From DASYXW01 sp035934405 (GTDB lineage Bacteria; Acidobacteriota; Terriglobia; UBA7540), in the NCBI GenBank assembly GCA_035934405.1, contig DASYXW010000043.1, forward strand, positions 1 to 19,266: a stretch of DNA of 19,266 nucleotides. Reading direction: 5' to 3'. This document shows, piece by piece, positions 1 through 7,660 of this stretch; within the stretch, counting starts at the first letter, position 1; each line of letters starts with the position of its first letter. The notes below the pieces were generated by a model. The model saw only the letters and a program-made list of their open reading frames with translations. It did no database searches and was not told the origin of the DNA. Both the position numbers and the translations under genes were made by a program.

Positions 1-1
1 G

Positions 2-490
2 TTCGAGAAGCGCGCCGCCGCCGACCGGCAGGCGCGCGCCGAGCTCGCCGGCCCCAAGGTGGAGTGCGAAATGCTCTACGCCTCGCCCGACCCCGACCGC
101 ATCGCGCTCGCCCAGGAGCGCCTGGAGCGCCGCTTCGAAAAAAAGTTTGAGATGCTGGTGCGCTACCGGCGCATGCGCCGGGCGGGCGACCTCTTCGGCT
201 TGCCACCGGCCGACGAGTCCGAACCAGACCAGGCTCCCGGCGTAGCGCCCGGCCTCAGCCCGGCCGGCGCCACCCGGGAGGACAGCGTTACCGCCAGCGG
301 CTCAGAAAAGGCAAAAGTAAACGAACGAAGCCGTCAAGTTGTTGAAAACATGGAGTCGACTTTTTACACGAGCACGGAAAGCCGTCAACTTACTGAAACT
401 AAGCCAGTTACCGGCAGCACGAGCCAACCCGCTGAAAACAATAGGCATAAAGCGCGCTACTTGCCCCCTCGACCGCGCCGCCAGCGTTAG
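2..490 (+). CDS. Unrecognised protein, C-terminal part (5' end outside window)
   Basis: The frame is open from base 2 to a TAG at 488-490, so the gene enters from the left and only its last 162 codons are present. A GTG at 59 could start it, but the frame upstream is equally charged and helical, so a truncated gene is more likely. The first ~75 residues are rich in Arg, Glu, Lys and Ala and look like a long helix (repeated ERLERRFEKKFEMLVRYRR pattern). From about base 200 the protein becomes low complexity (Pro, Ser, Thr), and the DNA from about 300 to 450 is less GC-rich. That tail holds degenerate direct repeats around GCCGTCAA...TGAAA at 328-349 and 378-400. A 7-bp hairpin (475-481 with 490-496) overlaps the stop codon and has no T-run. 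The helical part resembles C-terminal segments of acidobacterial orphan proteins, but this is only an impression and no function can be assigned. Confidence 0.5.
   Translation, partial: FEKRAAADRQARAELAGPKVECEMLYASPDPDRIALAQERLERRFEKKFEMLVRYRRMRRAGDLFGLPPADESEPDQAPGVAPGLSPAGATREDSVTASGSEKAKVNERSRQVVENMESTFYTSTESRQLTETKPVTGSTSQPAENNRHKARYLPPRPRRQR
328..400 (+). repeat. Degenerate direct repeat in the gene tail
   Basis: Two copies of a ~22-bp unit beginning AAGCCGTCAA and ending TGAAA occur at 328-349 and 378-400, about 50 bp apart. A third partial match (GCTGAAAAC) lies at 431-439 and again near 1848. The copies match at about 16 of 22 positions by eye. They sit in the low-complexity, less GC-rich 3' end of the left-edge gene. 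They may be a dispersed intergenic repeat captured in frame; the evidence is modest. Confidence 0.35.
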
Positions 491-597
491 CGGCGCGCGC
501 CACCCGGCGCACCGTCGCGGCGGCTCAAGGCCGCTACCCCGAGGGGCGGGCAAAAATCTGATGGACGGATAAAATCCAGCGCGGCGAATCGAGCACG

Positions 598-628
598 AGG
601 CTACTTCGATACGCTACACGTGTAGCCT
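598..628. repeat. Palindrome and inverted repeat at the mscS-like stop codon
   Basis: GCTACACGTGTAGC at 613-626 is a perfect 14-bp palindrome directly after the TAG stop (629-627, minus strand) of the channel gene. A wider inverted repeat AGGCTAC (598-604) with GTAGCCT (622-628) overlaps the stop itself. There is no T-run, so it is not a textbook terminator. It could be a transcript-end structure or a protein site. A related hairpin overlaps the stop of the gene at 15695. Confidence 0.4.
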
Positions 629-1754
629 ACTTCTCAGGAACCACGGGAAGGCCGGGAGCTCCCGTCGCCGCCGAAGTCACCCGGACGTTCTGAGTAGGGA
701 ACGGCATCTCAATCCCTTCCTGCCTGAAGCGCTCCAGGATCCGCTGGCGCAGCTCGCTCTGGACGGGGCCCTGGTCGCTGAAGCGGCGCACCTGGACGAT
801 GAGCGTGAAGTCAAGCGTGGACGGGCCAAAGCCGGGATTGAGTTGCGCCACCGGCTCGGGAGAAGCCAACAGACCTTCCAACCCGCTGGCCAACCCGCTG
901 GCCACTCCGCCGGGCGGCCCGTCCGCGCCGGCAGCCTCCCTTGCGATCTCCGTCAGCAGCTTCTCCACCTGGCGCGGGTTCGAGTCGCAGGCCACGCTGA
1001 CGGCAATGTGGAGCGCCAGACGGTCTTCGGGCATGGAGTAGTTGATGATGACCGCCTTGGCGAGCGTGGAATTCGGGACCACCACCAGGTTGTTCTGGCC
1101 CGTCCGCAGCAGCGTGGAACGCCAGCCGATGTGCGTGACAAAGCCCTCCTGGCCGGAGTCGAGCTTGATGTAGTCGCCGTGGTTTACCGGACGGTCGGCC
1201 ACGAGATAGAGGCCCGCAAAAAAATTGCCGAGCGTATCCTGCAGCGCCAGCGCCACGGCCACGCTGCCGATTCCGAGCGTGGTCCACACGGCGGTGAGGT
1301 GAATGCCCAGGTTGTCGAGAACGATGATGACCGCGACCAGGCCGAAAACCGCGTGCACCAGGAACGCCGCCGGCTGGGTGACGCGTTCGAGGCCGGGCTG
1401 CTTCTGCCCCAGCCGCCGCAGGAACAGGATGAGGATCCGGGCCGGGAAATAGAACACGATGAGCAGCGTGACGGCCAGAATCGCTTGCGAGCCCAGGTGT
1501 TCCCACTTGCGCGGCAGGGTGAAGTTCTCGAGCGCGAGATACAGCGCCAGCAGCAGCAGGAGCGGCACCGCAAACGATTCGAGAAGCGCGAAGAAGAATT
1601 CGCCCCAGCTACGGCCGAGCTTGCGGTGGTAGAAGTGCAGGAGGCGCTTCAGGATGAATCCCCCGACCAGCGCGCTCACGACCAGCACCACGGCGGCGAG
1701 CGAATCCGCCAGCATGGGGGAGATGTGAAGCGCGCGCGCCAGGTCTTGGAGCAT
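627..1754 (-). CDS. MscS-family mechanosensitive ion channel
   Basis: The 375-aa product is a small-conductance mechanosensitive channel of the inner membrane, a family that releases solutes on hypo-osmotic shock. Hydrophobic segments lie near residues 17-35, 58-75, 90-112 and 132-148. They are followed by the pore helix and MscS signature at about 158-184 (GIGSVAVALALQDTLGNFFAG). The beta domain follows (GDYIKLDSGQEGFVTHIGWR, then VVVPNSTLAKAVIINYS), then an alpha/beta cytoplasmic domain to the C-terminus. The latter carries an unusual Gly/Ala-rich insert near residues 273-300 (DGPPGGVASGLASGLEG). With five membrane segments it is longer than the minimal three-helix MscS, closer to YbdG/YnaI-type members. 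The ATG at 1754 has a strong GGAGG five bases upstream. It is monocistronic and convergent with the left-edge gene. Family assignment is secure; physiological role is inferred. Confidence 0.93.
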   Translation of the reverse strand: MLQDLARALHISPMLADSLAAVVLVVSALVGGFILKRLLHFYHRKLGRSWGEFFFALLESFAVPLLLLLALYLALENFTLPRKWEHLGSQAILAVTLLIVFYFPARILILFLRRLGQKQPGLERVTQPAAFLVHAVFGLVAVIIVLDNLGIHLTAVWTTLGIGSVAVALALQDTLGNFFAGLYLVADRPVNHGDYIKLDSGQEGFVTHIGWRSTLLRTGQNNLVVVPNSTLAKAVIINYSMPEDRLALHIAVSVACDSNPRQVEKLLTEIAREAAGADGPPGGVASGLASGLEGLLASPEPVAQLNPGFGPSTLDFTLIVQVRRFSDQGPVQSELRQRILERFRQEGIEMPFPTQNVRVTSAATGAPGLPVVPEK

Positions 1755-1899
1755 TCGACCTCCGGCTAAACGCCGGAACCGGACCGAGGGCCAAGATACC
1801 CCGCGCCGGTCGGCGGGCGCAACCGCTTTATGCTGTTGGGAAGTTTGCTGAAAACGCTGGATGTCACGCGAGCGGGCGCGGCTCTAACCGTGCCGTGTG

Positions 1900-2082
1900 C
1901 TACCGGGTGGTGATCCCGGCGAGAAGCGCGGTGGCGTTGGCCGCGAGGCCACTCCAGGCGTTCCGCGCGCATTCCAGAGAGAAGAAGATGGCCGTCAGCA
2001 CCAGGAGGCCGTCAATCCCGGAGGTCGAGAACAACGCCACTAGGAAATATAGTTGTAAAACGCGCTCGATTCGTGCCGTCAT
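1900..2082 (-). CDS. Possible small membrane protein (60 aa)
   Basis: Within an otherwise gene-free 700-bp stretch, a 60-aa ORF begins at ATG 2082, preceded by AAAGG seven bases upstream on the minus strand. It ends with TAG at 1902-1900. The peptide starts MTARIERV and is very hydrophobic (LQLYFLVALFST at about 8-19, then GLLVLTAIFFSLE at about 24-36). This suggests one hairpin or two short membrane segments, with a basic N-terminus facing the cytoplasm. I do not recognise it. The ribosome binding site plus coherent hydrophobicity make it better than a random ORF, but many small hydrophobic ORFs are spurious. It lies upstream of the channel gene on the same strand, 145 bp away. Confidence 0.35.
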   Translation of the reverse strand: MTARIERVLQLYFLVALFSTSGIDGLLVLTAIFFSLECARNAWSGLAANATALLAGITTR

Positions 2083-2375
2083 CGTCCGACCTTTGTTGCC
2101 ACAGGGGGATGAAGCTTGTAGTTCTGCCCCGCACCATGGGCTGTGCAAGATTGGTGCCAAAACAAAGCTCCGGCAGCCATGCCTAAGTATCCGCAAATGT
2201 GCGCAAAGTTCGTGGCTGGTAAATTGAAGGCATTATCTCAGACGATAAAGGGGTGGAACGATTTTGCCCATATTGCCCCAGCGGCTTCAGCGGTGCGGCG
2301 GCGCCGGCGACAGCGAGGGGATATTTACATATGGTAAATGTTTCACCAGTGAATAACACACGACTACGATAGACC
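2083..2375. other. Intergenic region without a recognisable gene
   Basis: This is AT-richer DNA between the small ORF and the aroDE promoter. Short ORFs here have no ribosome binding site or recognisable protein. The only ordered element is the inverted repeat at 2323-2339. I see no RNA gene or riboswitch fold that I can support. Confidence 0.4.
2323..2339. promoter_or_regulatory. Candidate operator: 6-bp inverted repeat upstream of aroDE
   Basis: ATTTAC (2323-2328) and GTAAAT (2334-2339) are perfect inverted arms separated by ATATG, in an AT-rich patch about 75 bp before the proposed aroDE transcription start. The spacing fits a dimeric helix-turn-helix regulator. No regulator can be named. 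Confidence 0.3.
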
Positions 2376-2405
2376 TTGCCTTTGGTTGCGCAAGAATCCT
2401 ATATT
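2376..2405 (+). promoter_or_regulatory. Predicted sigma70-type promoter of aroDE
   Basis: TTGCCT (2376-2381) and TATATT (2400-2405) are separated by 18 bases and match the -35 and -10 consensus at 4/6 and 5/6 positions. The start point would be near 2412, leaving a leader of about 44 nt before the TTG start at 2456. The palindrome TTGCGCAA (2385-2392) lies between the two boxes and could be an operator. Confidence 0.45.
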
Positions 2406-2455
2406 CAAGCGGTTGTCGGCCCGAACGGCCGGAAAGGTCAAAAGGCGAGATTCAT

Positions 2456-3964
2456 TTGGGCAAGTCCACTCCAGCCCGGATTTTTGTGACCCTGGCCGGC
2501 TCCACGTTGAGCGCCATGGAATCGCAGGCCGTCTCAGTATTGAGCTCGGCCGTCGGTTACGAGTTCCGGCTCGACTATCTGCGCGAGTACGACGACCTGG
2601 CGTCACGCTTGCACCAAATGCTGCTGCGCCTGCACCTCCCGCAGAGCATTGCCACCTGCCGGCGCGCCGATGCGGGCGGCCTGTTCGAGGGCGACGTCGA
2701 GGAGCAGGCGGTGGTGCTCGAAGCCGCCGCCAGCGCCGGGTGCCGCTGGGTGGACGTCGAGATCGAATCCGTGGCGCGCGCCGGGCCCGCGCTGCTCGGC
2801 CGCTTCCGTCCGGCCAAGGTCATCGTCTCGTATCACAACTATCGCCGCATGCCTCCGCTCGGCGACGTTCTGCGCAAGCTCGCACGCATGCCGGCGCAAG
2901 TGGTGAAGATTGCCGCCCACGCGCGCCAGCTCGAGGACAACCTTCGCATCCGGCGGCTGCTGAAATCGCGCCGCGGCCGCAGCCCGAAACTCGTGGCGCT
3001 GGCGCTCGGTCCATCGGGATTGCCCTCGCGACTGTTAAGCTTGAAGTGGGGATGTCCCTTCACCTACGCCACCGCGGGAAGCCATCTGGCCGTGGCCCAG
3101 GGCCAGCTTCCCGCCGAGATCATGCGTTCGGTGTACCGCGTGGATCACCTCGACCAGCACACCCAGCTTTACGGCATCGTCGGCTCGCGCGCCTCAATCT
3201 CGCTTTCGCCCGCCATGCAGAACGCGGCGTTTCATGCCAAGCACGTGAACGCCGTCTACCTGCCGTGCGAGACCAATCGCCTGGCGGATTTCCTCACCTT
3301 CGCGCGCGAGCTGGCGTTCACCGGTTTCAGCGTCACCATGCCGTTCAAGACGGCTATTATCCGCGAACTCGATTGGGTGGAACCGCTGAGCGCACAGATC
3401 GGCGCGTGCAACACGGTGGCTGTCCAGCGCGGCAAGTGGATGGGATGGAACACCGACGCCGCCGCCGTGATCGAAGTGCTCACCAAGCGCCTGCGCCTGG
3501 CCGGAAGCCGGGTGCTGGTGCTCGGCGCCGGGGGCGCGGCGCGCGCCGCCGCTTTCGCCTTGCGCGCCGAGGGCGCCGTGGTCTTTATCGCCGCCCGCCG
3601 CGAAGCCGCAGGACGGAGCCTCGCGCGCGCCCTCTCGGCCCAGGTGGTCGCCTGGGGCAGCGCCGACGGCCTCGACGTGGACGCCGTCATCAACGCCACG
3701 CCCATCGGTATGGCGCCGCACGTCGACGCGTTGCCCATCGATCTCGCGCGACTGCGGGTGCGCGTCGTCTTCGACATGGTCTACTACCCGCTCGAAACCC
3801 GCTTCCTGGTGGAGGCGCGCGGCCGCGGGCTGACCGCGATCTCCGGCCTCGAAATGCTGGTGGCCCAGGGGGCGCGCCAGTTCGAGATTTGGAGCGGCCA
3901 GTCGGCCCCGCGGGCGCTGATGGAACAGGCCGTGCGCGGCGCGCTGGGCGAAGACGTGGGATGA
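2456..3964 (+). CDS. aroDE: Bifunctional 3-dehydroquinate dehydratase / shikimate dehydrogenase (AroD-AroE fusion)
   Basis: The 502-aa fusion carries out two consecutive cytoplasmic steps of the shikimate pathway: 3-dehydroquinate to 3-dehydroshikimate, then NADPH-dependent reduction to shikimate. Residues 1 to ~225 are a type I dehydroquinase: VTLAGSTL at the N-terminus, EFRLDYL, TCRR, the catalytic His in VSYHNYR (H127) and the Schiff-base Lys in VVKIAAHA (K151). Residues ~238-500 are shikimate dehydrogenase: SISLSPAMQNAAF substrate loop, catalytic Lys in VTMPFKT (K298), GACNTV (N319), GWNTD (D334), NADP loop LGAGGAARAA (357 on) and a C-terminal GLEMLVAQGARQF. All key residues are present. 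The TTG at 2456 is preferred because the next ATG (2518) would remove the first beta strand; AAAGGCGAG lies just upstream. Such fusions are known in plants, chlamydiae and some bacteria. It is first in a block leading to trpE. Confidence 0.93.
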   Translation: MGKSTPARIFVTLAGSTLSAMESQAVSVLSSAVGYEFRLDYLREYDDLASRLHQMLLRLHLPQSIATCRRADAGGLFEGDVEEQAVVLEAAASAGCRWVDVEIESVARAGPALLGRFRPAKVIVSYHNYRRMPPLGDVLRKLARMPAQVVKIAAHARQLEDNLRIRRLLKSRRGRSPKLVALALGPSGLPSRLLSLKWGCPFTYATAGSHLAVAQGQLPAEIMRSVYRVDHLDQHTQLYGIVGSRASISLSPAMQNAAFHAKHVNAVYLPCETNRLADFLTFARELAFTGFSVTMPFKTAIIRELDWVEPLSAQIGACNTVAVQRGKWMGWNTDAAAVIEVLTKRLRLAGSRVLVLGAGGAARAAAFALRAEGAVVFIAARREAAGRSLARALSAQVVAWGSADGLDVDAVINATPIGMAPHVDALPIDLARLRVRVVFDMVYYPLETRFLVEARGRGLTAISGLEMLVAQGARQFEIWSGQSAPRALMEQAVRGALGEDVG

Positions 3965-3969
3965 GGACG

Positions 3970-4989
3970 ATGGAAATAAAAGGGCAAACCAAACCGGCCA
4001 TGATGCGTGCCATTCGTATTTATGCTTACGGCGGTCCGGACGTGATGCAGTGGGAGGAACTGCCCTTGCCGGTTCCCGGACCCGGACAGTCTCTGGTGCA
4101 CGTCCAGGCTGCGAGCGTCAACTTTCTTGATGTCCAGAAGCGCCGGGGCGAGCTTATGGGGCAAGCTTTCTATCAGCGCTACGCGAGCGAACCTGACCTG
4201 CCGGCAACCTTGGGAAGTCAGGGAGTCGGGGTGGTGCAGGCTCTCGGTCCGGAGGTAAGCAATGTTCAGGTCGGAGACCGAGTCAGCTTTTGGGGGAGTT
4301 CCTACGCCACACATGCCGTCGTCCCAGCCGCGCGACTGGTCCGCGTACCGGACGGTGTCAGCCTCGAACAGGCCGCTGGAGGATTGAACCAGGGATTTCT
4401 GGCATACGCGTTCACGCATTTTGCCTATCCGGTCAAGCCGGGAGACTGGTGCCTGGTCCAGGCAGCGGCCGGAGGGATGGGCCTCTTGCTTTGCCAGACC
4501 GCGAAGATTCGAGGAGGCCGGGTGATCGGTGTGACCTCGACCGGCCAGAAAGCGAACTTTGTCAGAGAGGCCGGAGCCGATGAGGTTATCATTTCTAAAG
4601 AATCGGACATCGCGAAGGAAGCAAGGCGCATTACTGGGGGCCGTGGCGTGCAGGTTGTCTATGACGGCGTCGGCAAAGATACATTTGAGGCGAACCTCGA
4701 TAGCCTTGCTCCGGCTGGTTACCTCGTGATCTACGGGCAGTCGAGCGGGTACGTGTCTCCCTTCGACCTGATGACCTTGCAAGAGAAAGGGTCGCTGTTC
4801 GTTACGCGCACCAATGGACTCCCTTACGTCAAGGAGTTCCCTCACTACGTGCAGCAGTTCGCTGCTTGGATACAGGAGGGAAAGCTTTCCATCAGAATTG
4901 ACCGCACGTATCCACTCTCCGACGCCGCTCAGGCCCATGCGGCATTCGAACAGCGGCAGATCAGCGGAAGAGTGTTGCTTCTTCCATGA
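3970..4989 (+). CDS. Zinc-independent MDR-family quinone oxidoreductase
   Basis: This is a medium-chain dehydrogenase/reductase of the NADPH:quinone oxidoreductase / zeta-crystallin type, predicted cytoplasmic and NAD(P)H-dependent. Visible are the N-terminal IRIYAYGGPDVMQWEELPLP, the GroES-like VQAASVNFLDVQKRRG and GDRVSFWGSSYATHAVVPA, the dinucleotide loop VQAAAGGMGLLLCQ, VIGVTSTGQK, VYDGVGKDTFE, and the C-terminal Q-x-SGRVLLLP typical of the family. The zinc-binding Cys/His set of alcohol dehydrogenases is absent. Start choice is open: an ATG at 3961 overlaps the aroDE stop (ATGA), ATG 3970 has GAGG three bases upstream, and ATG 4003 gives the N-terminus most like homologues. Base composition is visibly lower in GC than aroDE (about 50% in 4561-4620 against 78% in 3541-3600), suggesting acquisition. 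The substrate is unknown, so a role in aromatic metabolism should not be assumed. Confidence 0.87.
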   Translation: MEIKGQTKPAMMRAIRIYAYGGPDVMQWEELPLPVPGPGQSLVHVQAASVNFLDVQKRRGELMGQAFYQRYASEPDLPATLGSQGVGVVQALGPEVSNVQVGDRVSFWGSSYATHAVVPAARLVRVPDGVSLEQAAGGLNQGFLAYAFTHFAYPVKPGDWCLVQAAAGGMGLLLCQTAKIRGGRVIGVTSTGQKANFVREAGADEVIISKESDIAKEARRITGGRGVQVVYDGVGKDTFEANLDSLAPAGYLVIYGQSSGYVSPFDLMTLQEKGSLFVTRTNGLPYVKEFPHYVQQFAAWIQEGKLSIRIDRTYPLSDAAQAHAAFEQRQISGRVLLLP

Positions 4990-4998
4990 CATGGACCG

Positions 4999-5255
4999 AT
5001 GTCGGATGTGAAGACGATGAAGAAAATATCCTCGCGTAAGAAACATCCGATTACACCGGATGCGATGCGGAAAGAATATCGGTTCGACTACAGCCGGGCC
5101 AAGCCGAATCGCTTCGCAAGCGAGATCCCGGGGGCGCGGTAGCGGCTGTCCTCGACCCGGACGTGGCGGCGGTATTCAAGTCGTCGGAGGCTGTCAACGC
5201 CCTCTTGCCTTCGGTCATTGCGGCGATGCCGGAGTCCGAACGGCAACTGGGATAA
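4999..5255 (+). pseudogene. Frameshifted antitoxin-like small protein gene
   Basis: Two overlapping frames together encode a recognisable small protein. The first, from ATG 4999 or 5017, reads MRKEYRFDYSRAKPNRFASEIPG, then hits TAG at 5140-5142. The second, entered after the G-run at 5130-5134, reads AVAAVLDPDVAAVFKSSEAVNALLPSVIAAMPES and ends at TAA 5253-5255. This matches the layout of a common orphan family of about 80-90 aa (K-x-Y-x-FDYSKAKPNRFA ... VVLDPDVAxVFxxSExVNxxLR), usually annotated as hypothetical or antitoxin-like. Adding one G to the five-G run restores a 79-aa ORF from 5017. A real single-base deletion or a sequencing error in the homopolymer would both fit. No toxin gene is adjacent. 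It lies 10-27 bp after the dehydrogenase and 56 bp before trpE. Confidence 0.72.
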
Positions 5256-5311
5256 CCAGCGGCTCAAGCGGATCGACTTTACCGCTTTGAGTCTTGTCTC
5301 GCTCTCTCATC

Positions 5312-6841
5312 ATGTCCGATGCCTGCCCAAGCTTCAGAGACTTCAGGCGCCTTGCAAGCAAGGACAACGTCGTCCCGCTTTACCGCGCGGTCGTCGCCGA
5401 CTTGCTCAGTCCGGTGGCGGCCTTCCTCAAACTCGCGCCGCAGACAGTGAACGCGCGGCGGCGGGGCGGGTCGCGGACCCGTCCTTACAGCTTCCTGCTC
5501 GAAAGCGTTGAAGGCGGCGAGCACGTCGGACGCTACACTTTCTTCGGCGTCGATCCCTTCCAGGTGGTCACCTGCCGTGGCCGCCGGATCACGCTGCGGC
5601 GCGGCGCGGAACGGCAAGAGGAGTCGGGGAATATCTTTGATTATCTGCGCCAGACCGGCGCGCGCTATCGTCCCGCCGCAGTTCCGGGACTGCCGCCCTT
5701 TACCGGCGGCGCGGTAGGTTATCTCGCTTACGAAACGGTCCGGCAGCTCGAACTCCTGCCGCCGCGCGTCGCGCCCGACGTGGACGTGGACGACGCCGTC
5801 TTCATGTACTTCGCCAACCTTGTCGCCTTCGACCACGTCCAGCACCGGCTTTTTCTTATTGCCAATGTGCTGACGGAAGAAGGTAAGGGAAGCCTGCGAG
5901 CCAAGTACGACGCGGCCGTCAAGCAGCTCGATGGAATGGAACGGCGGCTCGCCCGTCCGCTTCGGTTCGCCCGGCATCGGCCGCCGCGCGGGCCGTTGCG
6001 GGTGAGCGCCAACATGACCCGCCGCAATTACGAGGCGCAGGTCCGGCGCGCCCAGCGGTACATTCGCGCCGGCGACGTTTTCCAGGTGGTGCTCTCGCAG
6101 CGATTCGACCTCGCGGCGCGCGTGCCGCCCTTTGAGGTCTACCGCGCGTTGCGCGTGGTGAATCCCTCGCCCTACCTGTACTACTTGCAACTGGGCGAGG
6201 CTACATTGCTAGGCTCGTCGCCGGAGATGCTGGTCAAGGTCACGGGACGCGAGGTGGAGTATCGCCCCATCGCCGGCACGCGGCCCCGCGGCGCGACCGA
6301 AGAAGAAGACCTGCGCCTGGAGCAGGAGCTCAAGTCGGATGAGAAAGAACGAGCCGAGCACATCATGCTGGTGGACCTGGGACGCAACGACATCGGCCGG
6401 GTCTGCGAGGCCGGCACGGTGCGGGTGAAAGAGCTGATGGCGGTCGAGCGTTACTCGCACGTGATGCATCTGGTCTCGCGGCTCAGCGGACTCCTCCGCG
6501 AGGGCTCTGATGGCTACGCCGCGCTGGCCGCCTGCTTTCCCGCCGGAACCCTTTCCGGGGCGCCCAAGATCCGCGCTTGCGAGATCATTGACGAGCTTGA
6601 GCCAACTCGCCGTGGGCTGTACGGCGGCGCGGTGCTTTACCTCGATTTCTCCGGCAATCTCAACTCCTGCATCGTCATTCGCACCGCTCTCATCAAAGAC
6701 CGGCGGGCGTACGTGCAGGCCGGCGCCGGCATCGTGGCCGATTCCGTGCCTCGTCTTGAATACGACGAGTGCGTCAACAAGGCGCGGGCGATGCTCAAGG
6801 CGTTTGAAACCGCGGAGCAAGCCCGGAAGCAAGGACTGTAG
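5312..6841 (+). CDS. trpE: Anthranilate synthase component I
   Basis: The 509-aa TrpE converts chorismate with ammonia, or glutamine supplied through TrpG, to anthranilate, the first committed step of tryptophan synthesis. The N-terminal domain carries the tryptophan feedback motif LLES within SFLLESVEGGEHVGRYTFFG (about residues 60-79). The C-terminal chorismate-binding domain shows YIRAGDVFQVVLSQRF, NPSPYLYYLQ, SSPEMLVKV, PIAGTRPRG, DEKERAEHIMLVDLGRNDIG, AACFPAGTLSGAPKIRA, GGAVLYLDFSGN and QAGAGIVADS, all typical of the family. I chose ATG 5312; an in-frame TTG at 5294 would add six residues, and neither has a clear Shine-Dalgarno. No trpG is next to it, unlike many trp operons. ubiE follows 6 bp downstream and is probably cotranscribed. 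The stop is part of TAGGCTAG, a motif also seen at other gene ends here. Confidence 0.95.
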   Translation: MSDACPSFRDFRRLASKDNVVPLYRAVVADLLSPVAAFLKLAPQTVNARRRGGSRTRPYSFLLESVEGGEHVGRYTFFGVDPFQVVTCRGRRITLRRGAERQEESGNIFDYLRQTGARYRPAAVPGLPPFTGGAVGYLAYETVRQLELLPPRVAPDVDVDDAVFMYFANLVAFDHVQHRLFLIANVLTEEGKGSLRAKYDAAVKQLDGMERRLARPLRFARHRPPRGPLRVSANMTRRNYEAQVRRAQRYIRAGDVFQVVLSQRFDLAARVPPFEVYRALRVVNPSPYLYYLQLGEATLLGSSPEMLVKVTGREVEYRPIAGTRPRGATEEEDLRLEQELKSDEKERAEHIMLVDLGRNDIGRVCEAGTVRVKELMAVERYSHVMHLVSRLSGLLREGSDGYAALAACFPAGTLSGAPKIRACEIIDELEPTRRGLYGGAVLYLDFSGNLNSCIVIRTALIKDRRAYVQAGAGIVADSVPRLEYDECVNKARAMLKAFETAEQARKQGL

Positions 6842-6847
6842 GCTAGT

Positions 6848-7660
6848 GTGGACGAACTGATGGAGCAGCGAGGCAGCCCGCTAGGAACGCCGGAGAGCGC
6901 CGAAGCCACCGGCCGCGCGGTCCGTGGCATGTTCGCGGCCGTGGCGCCGCGGTACGACTTTCTGAATCACGCGCTCTCTCTCGGTTGCGACCTCGCATGG
7001 CGCCGCGCCACGGCGCGCGCTTTGCGGGACGTGCTGGCGCGGCGCGAATCGGTTGTGGCCGACGTCTGCTGCGGCACCGGCGACTTGGCTTTTGCGCTGG
7101 CGCGTTTCTCTCGCGGCGCGGTGCTCGGAGCGGACTTTTGCCATCCCATGCTGCAGCGCGCGCGCGCCAAACTCGACCGCGCCGGGCGACAAAGTTCGGC
7201 GCCGGTGCGCCCGGGCGCATTGTCCTTCATTGAAGCCGACACCTTGCGCCTGCCCTTCGCGAGCGGCTCGCTTGATGCCGTCTCGACCGGGTTCGGCTTC
7301 CGTAATCTGGCGGACTACGAGCGCGGCCTCGAGGAAATGCGCCGGGTGCTCAAACCGGGAGGCGCGATCGCGATCCTGGAGTTTTCGCGGGTGAGTTGGC
7401 CGGTGCTCGGGCCGCTGTTCCGTTTCTACTTTCGCAAGCTCCTGCCACGTATCGGCAAGCTGGTCTCCGGTGTCGCGGGACCCTACCAATACCTTCCCGA
7501 CTCGGTCGCGCGCTTTCCCGATCAGGAGGCGCTGGCGGCGCTGATGCGCGAGGCGGGATTCGAGCGGGTCAGGTATCGCAACTTCTTCGCGGGCGCGGCG
7601 GCGCTGCACCTGGGAGAGAAAGCAGAAAGCGGCAGACGGTACGTGGTAGATGGTAGGTAG
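6848..7660 (+). CDS. ubiE: Demethylmenaquinone methyltransferase (UbiE/MenG)
   Basis: The 270-aa SAM-dependent methyltransferase performs the last methylation of menaquinone (or the C-methylation of ubiquinone) at the cytoplasmic membrane face. Signatures are MFAAVAPRYDFLNHALSLGCDLAWRR (29-53, split here as YDFLNHALS...WRR), SAM motif VADVCCGTGDLAF (70-82), GADFCHPML, the UbiE box GFGFRNLADYERGLEEMRRV, LKPGGAIAILEFS and the C-terminal YQYLPDSVARFPDQ. GTG 6848 is the likely start, with AAGGA at 6831-6835; an in-frame ATG at 6860 is the alternative. In an acidobacterium menaquinone is the expected quinone. The last codons (SGRRYVVDGR) are written in heptamer-repeat DNA that continues into the convergent neighbour, so the C-terminus is probably not conserved. 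Confidence 0.94.
   Translation: MDELMEQRGSPLGTPESAEATGRAVRGMFAAVAPRYDFLNHALSLGCDLAWRRATARALRDVLARRESVVADVCCGTGDLAFALARFSRGAVLGADFCHPMLQRARAKLDRAGRQSSAPVRPGALSFIEADTLRLPFASGSLDAVSTGFGFRNLADYERGLEEMRRVLKPGGAIAILEFSRVSWPVLGPLFRFYFRKLLPRIGKLVSGVAGPYQYLPDSVARFPDQEALAALMREAGFERVRYRNFFAGAAALHLGEKAESGRRYVVDGR

Noticed and set aside
1755..2455. tRNA, riboswitch or other structured RNA in the long intergenic region
   Set aside because: I found no cloverleaf, no conserved riboswitch core and no long stem; only short inverted repeats.
2386..4989. A single 867-codon frame joining sequence antisense-like to aroDE with the dehydrogenase
   Set aside because: The first ~525 codons are an Arg/Pro/Gly-rich alternative frame over aroDE. 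The real dehydrogenase begins near 3961-4003.
3784..5046. A 420-codon minus-strand frame opposite the dehydrogenase
   Set aside because: No family resemblance or ribosome binding site; the plus-strand frame has clear MDR motifs.
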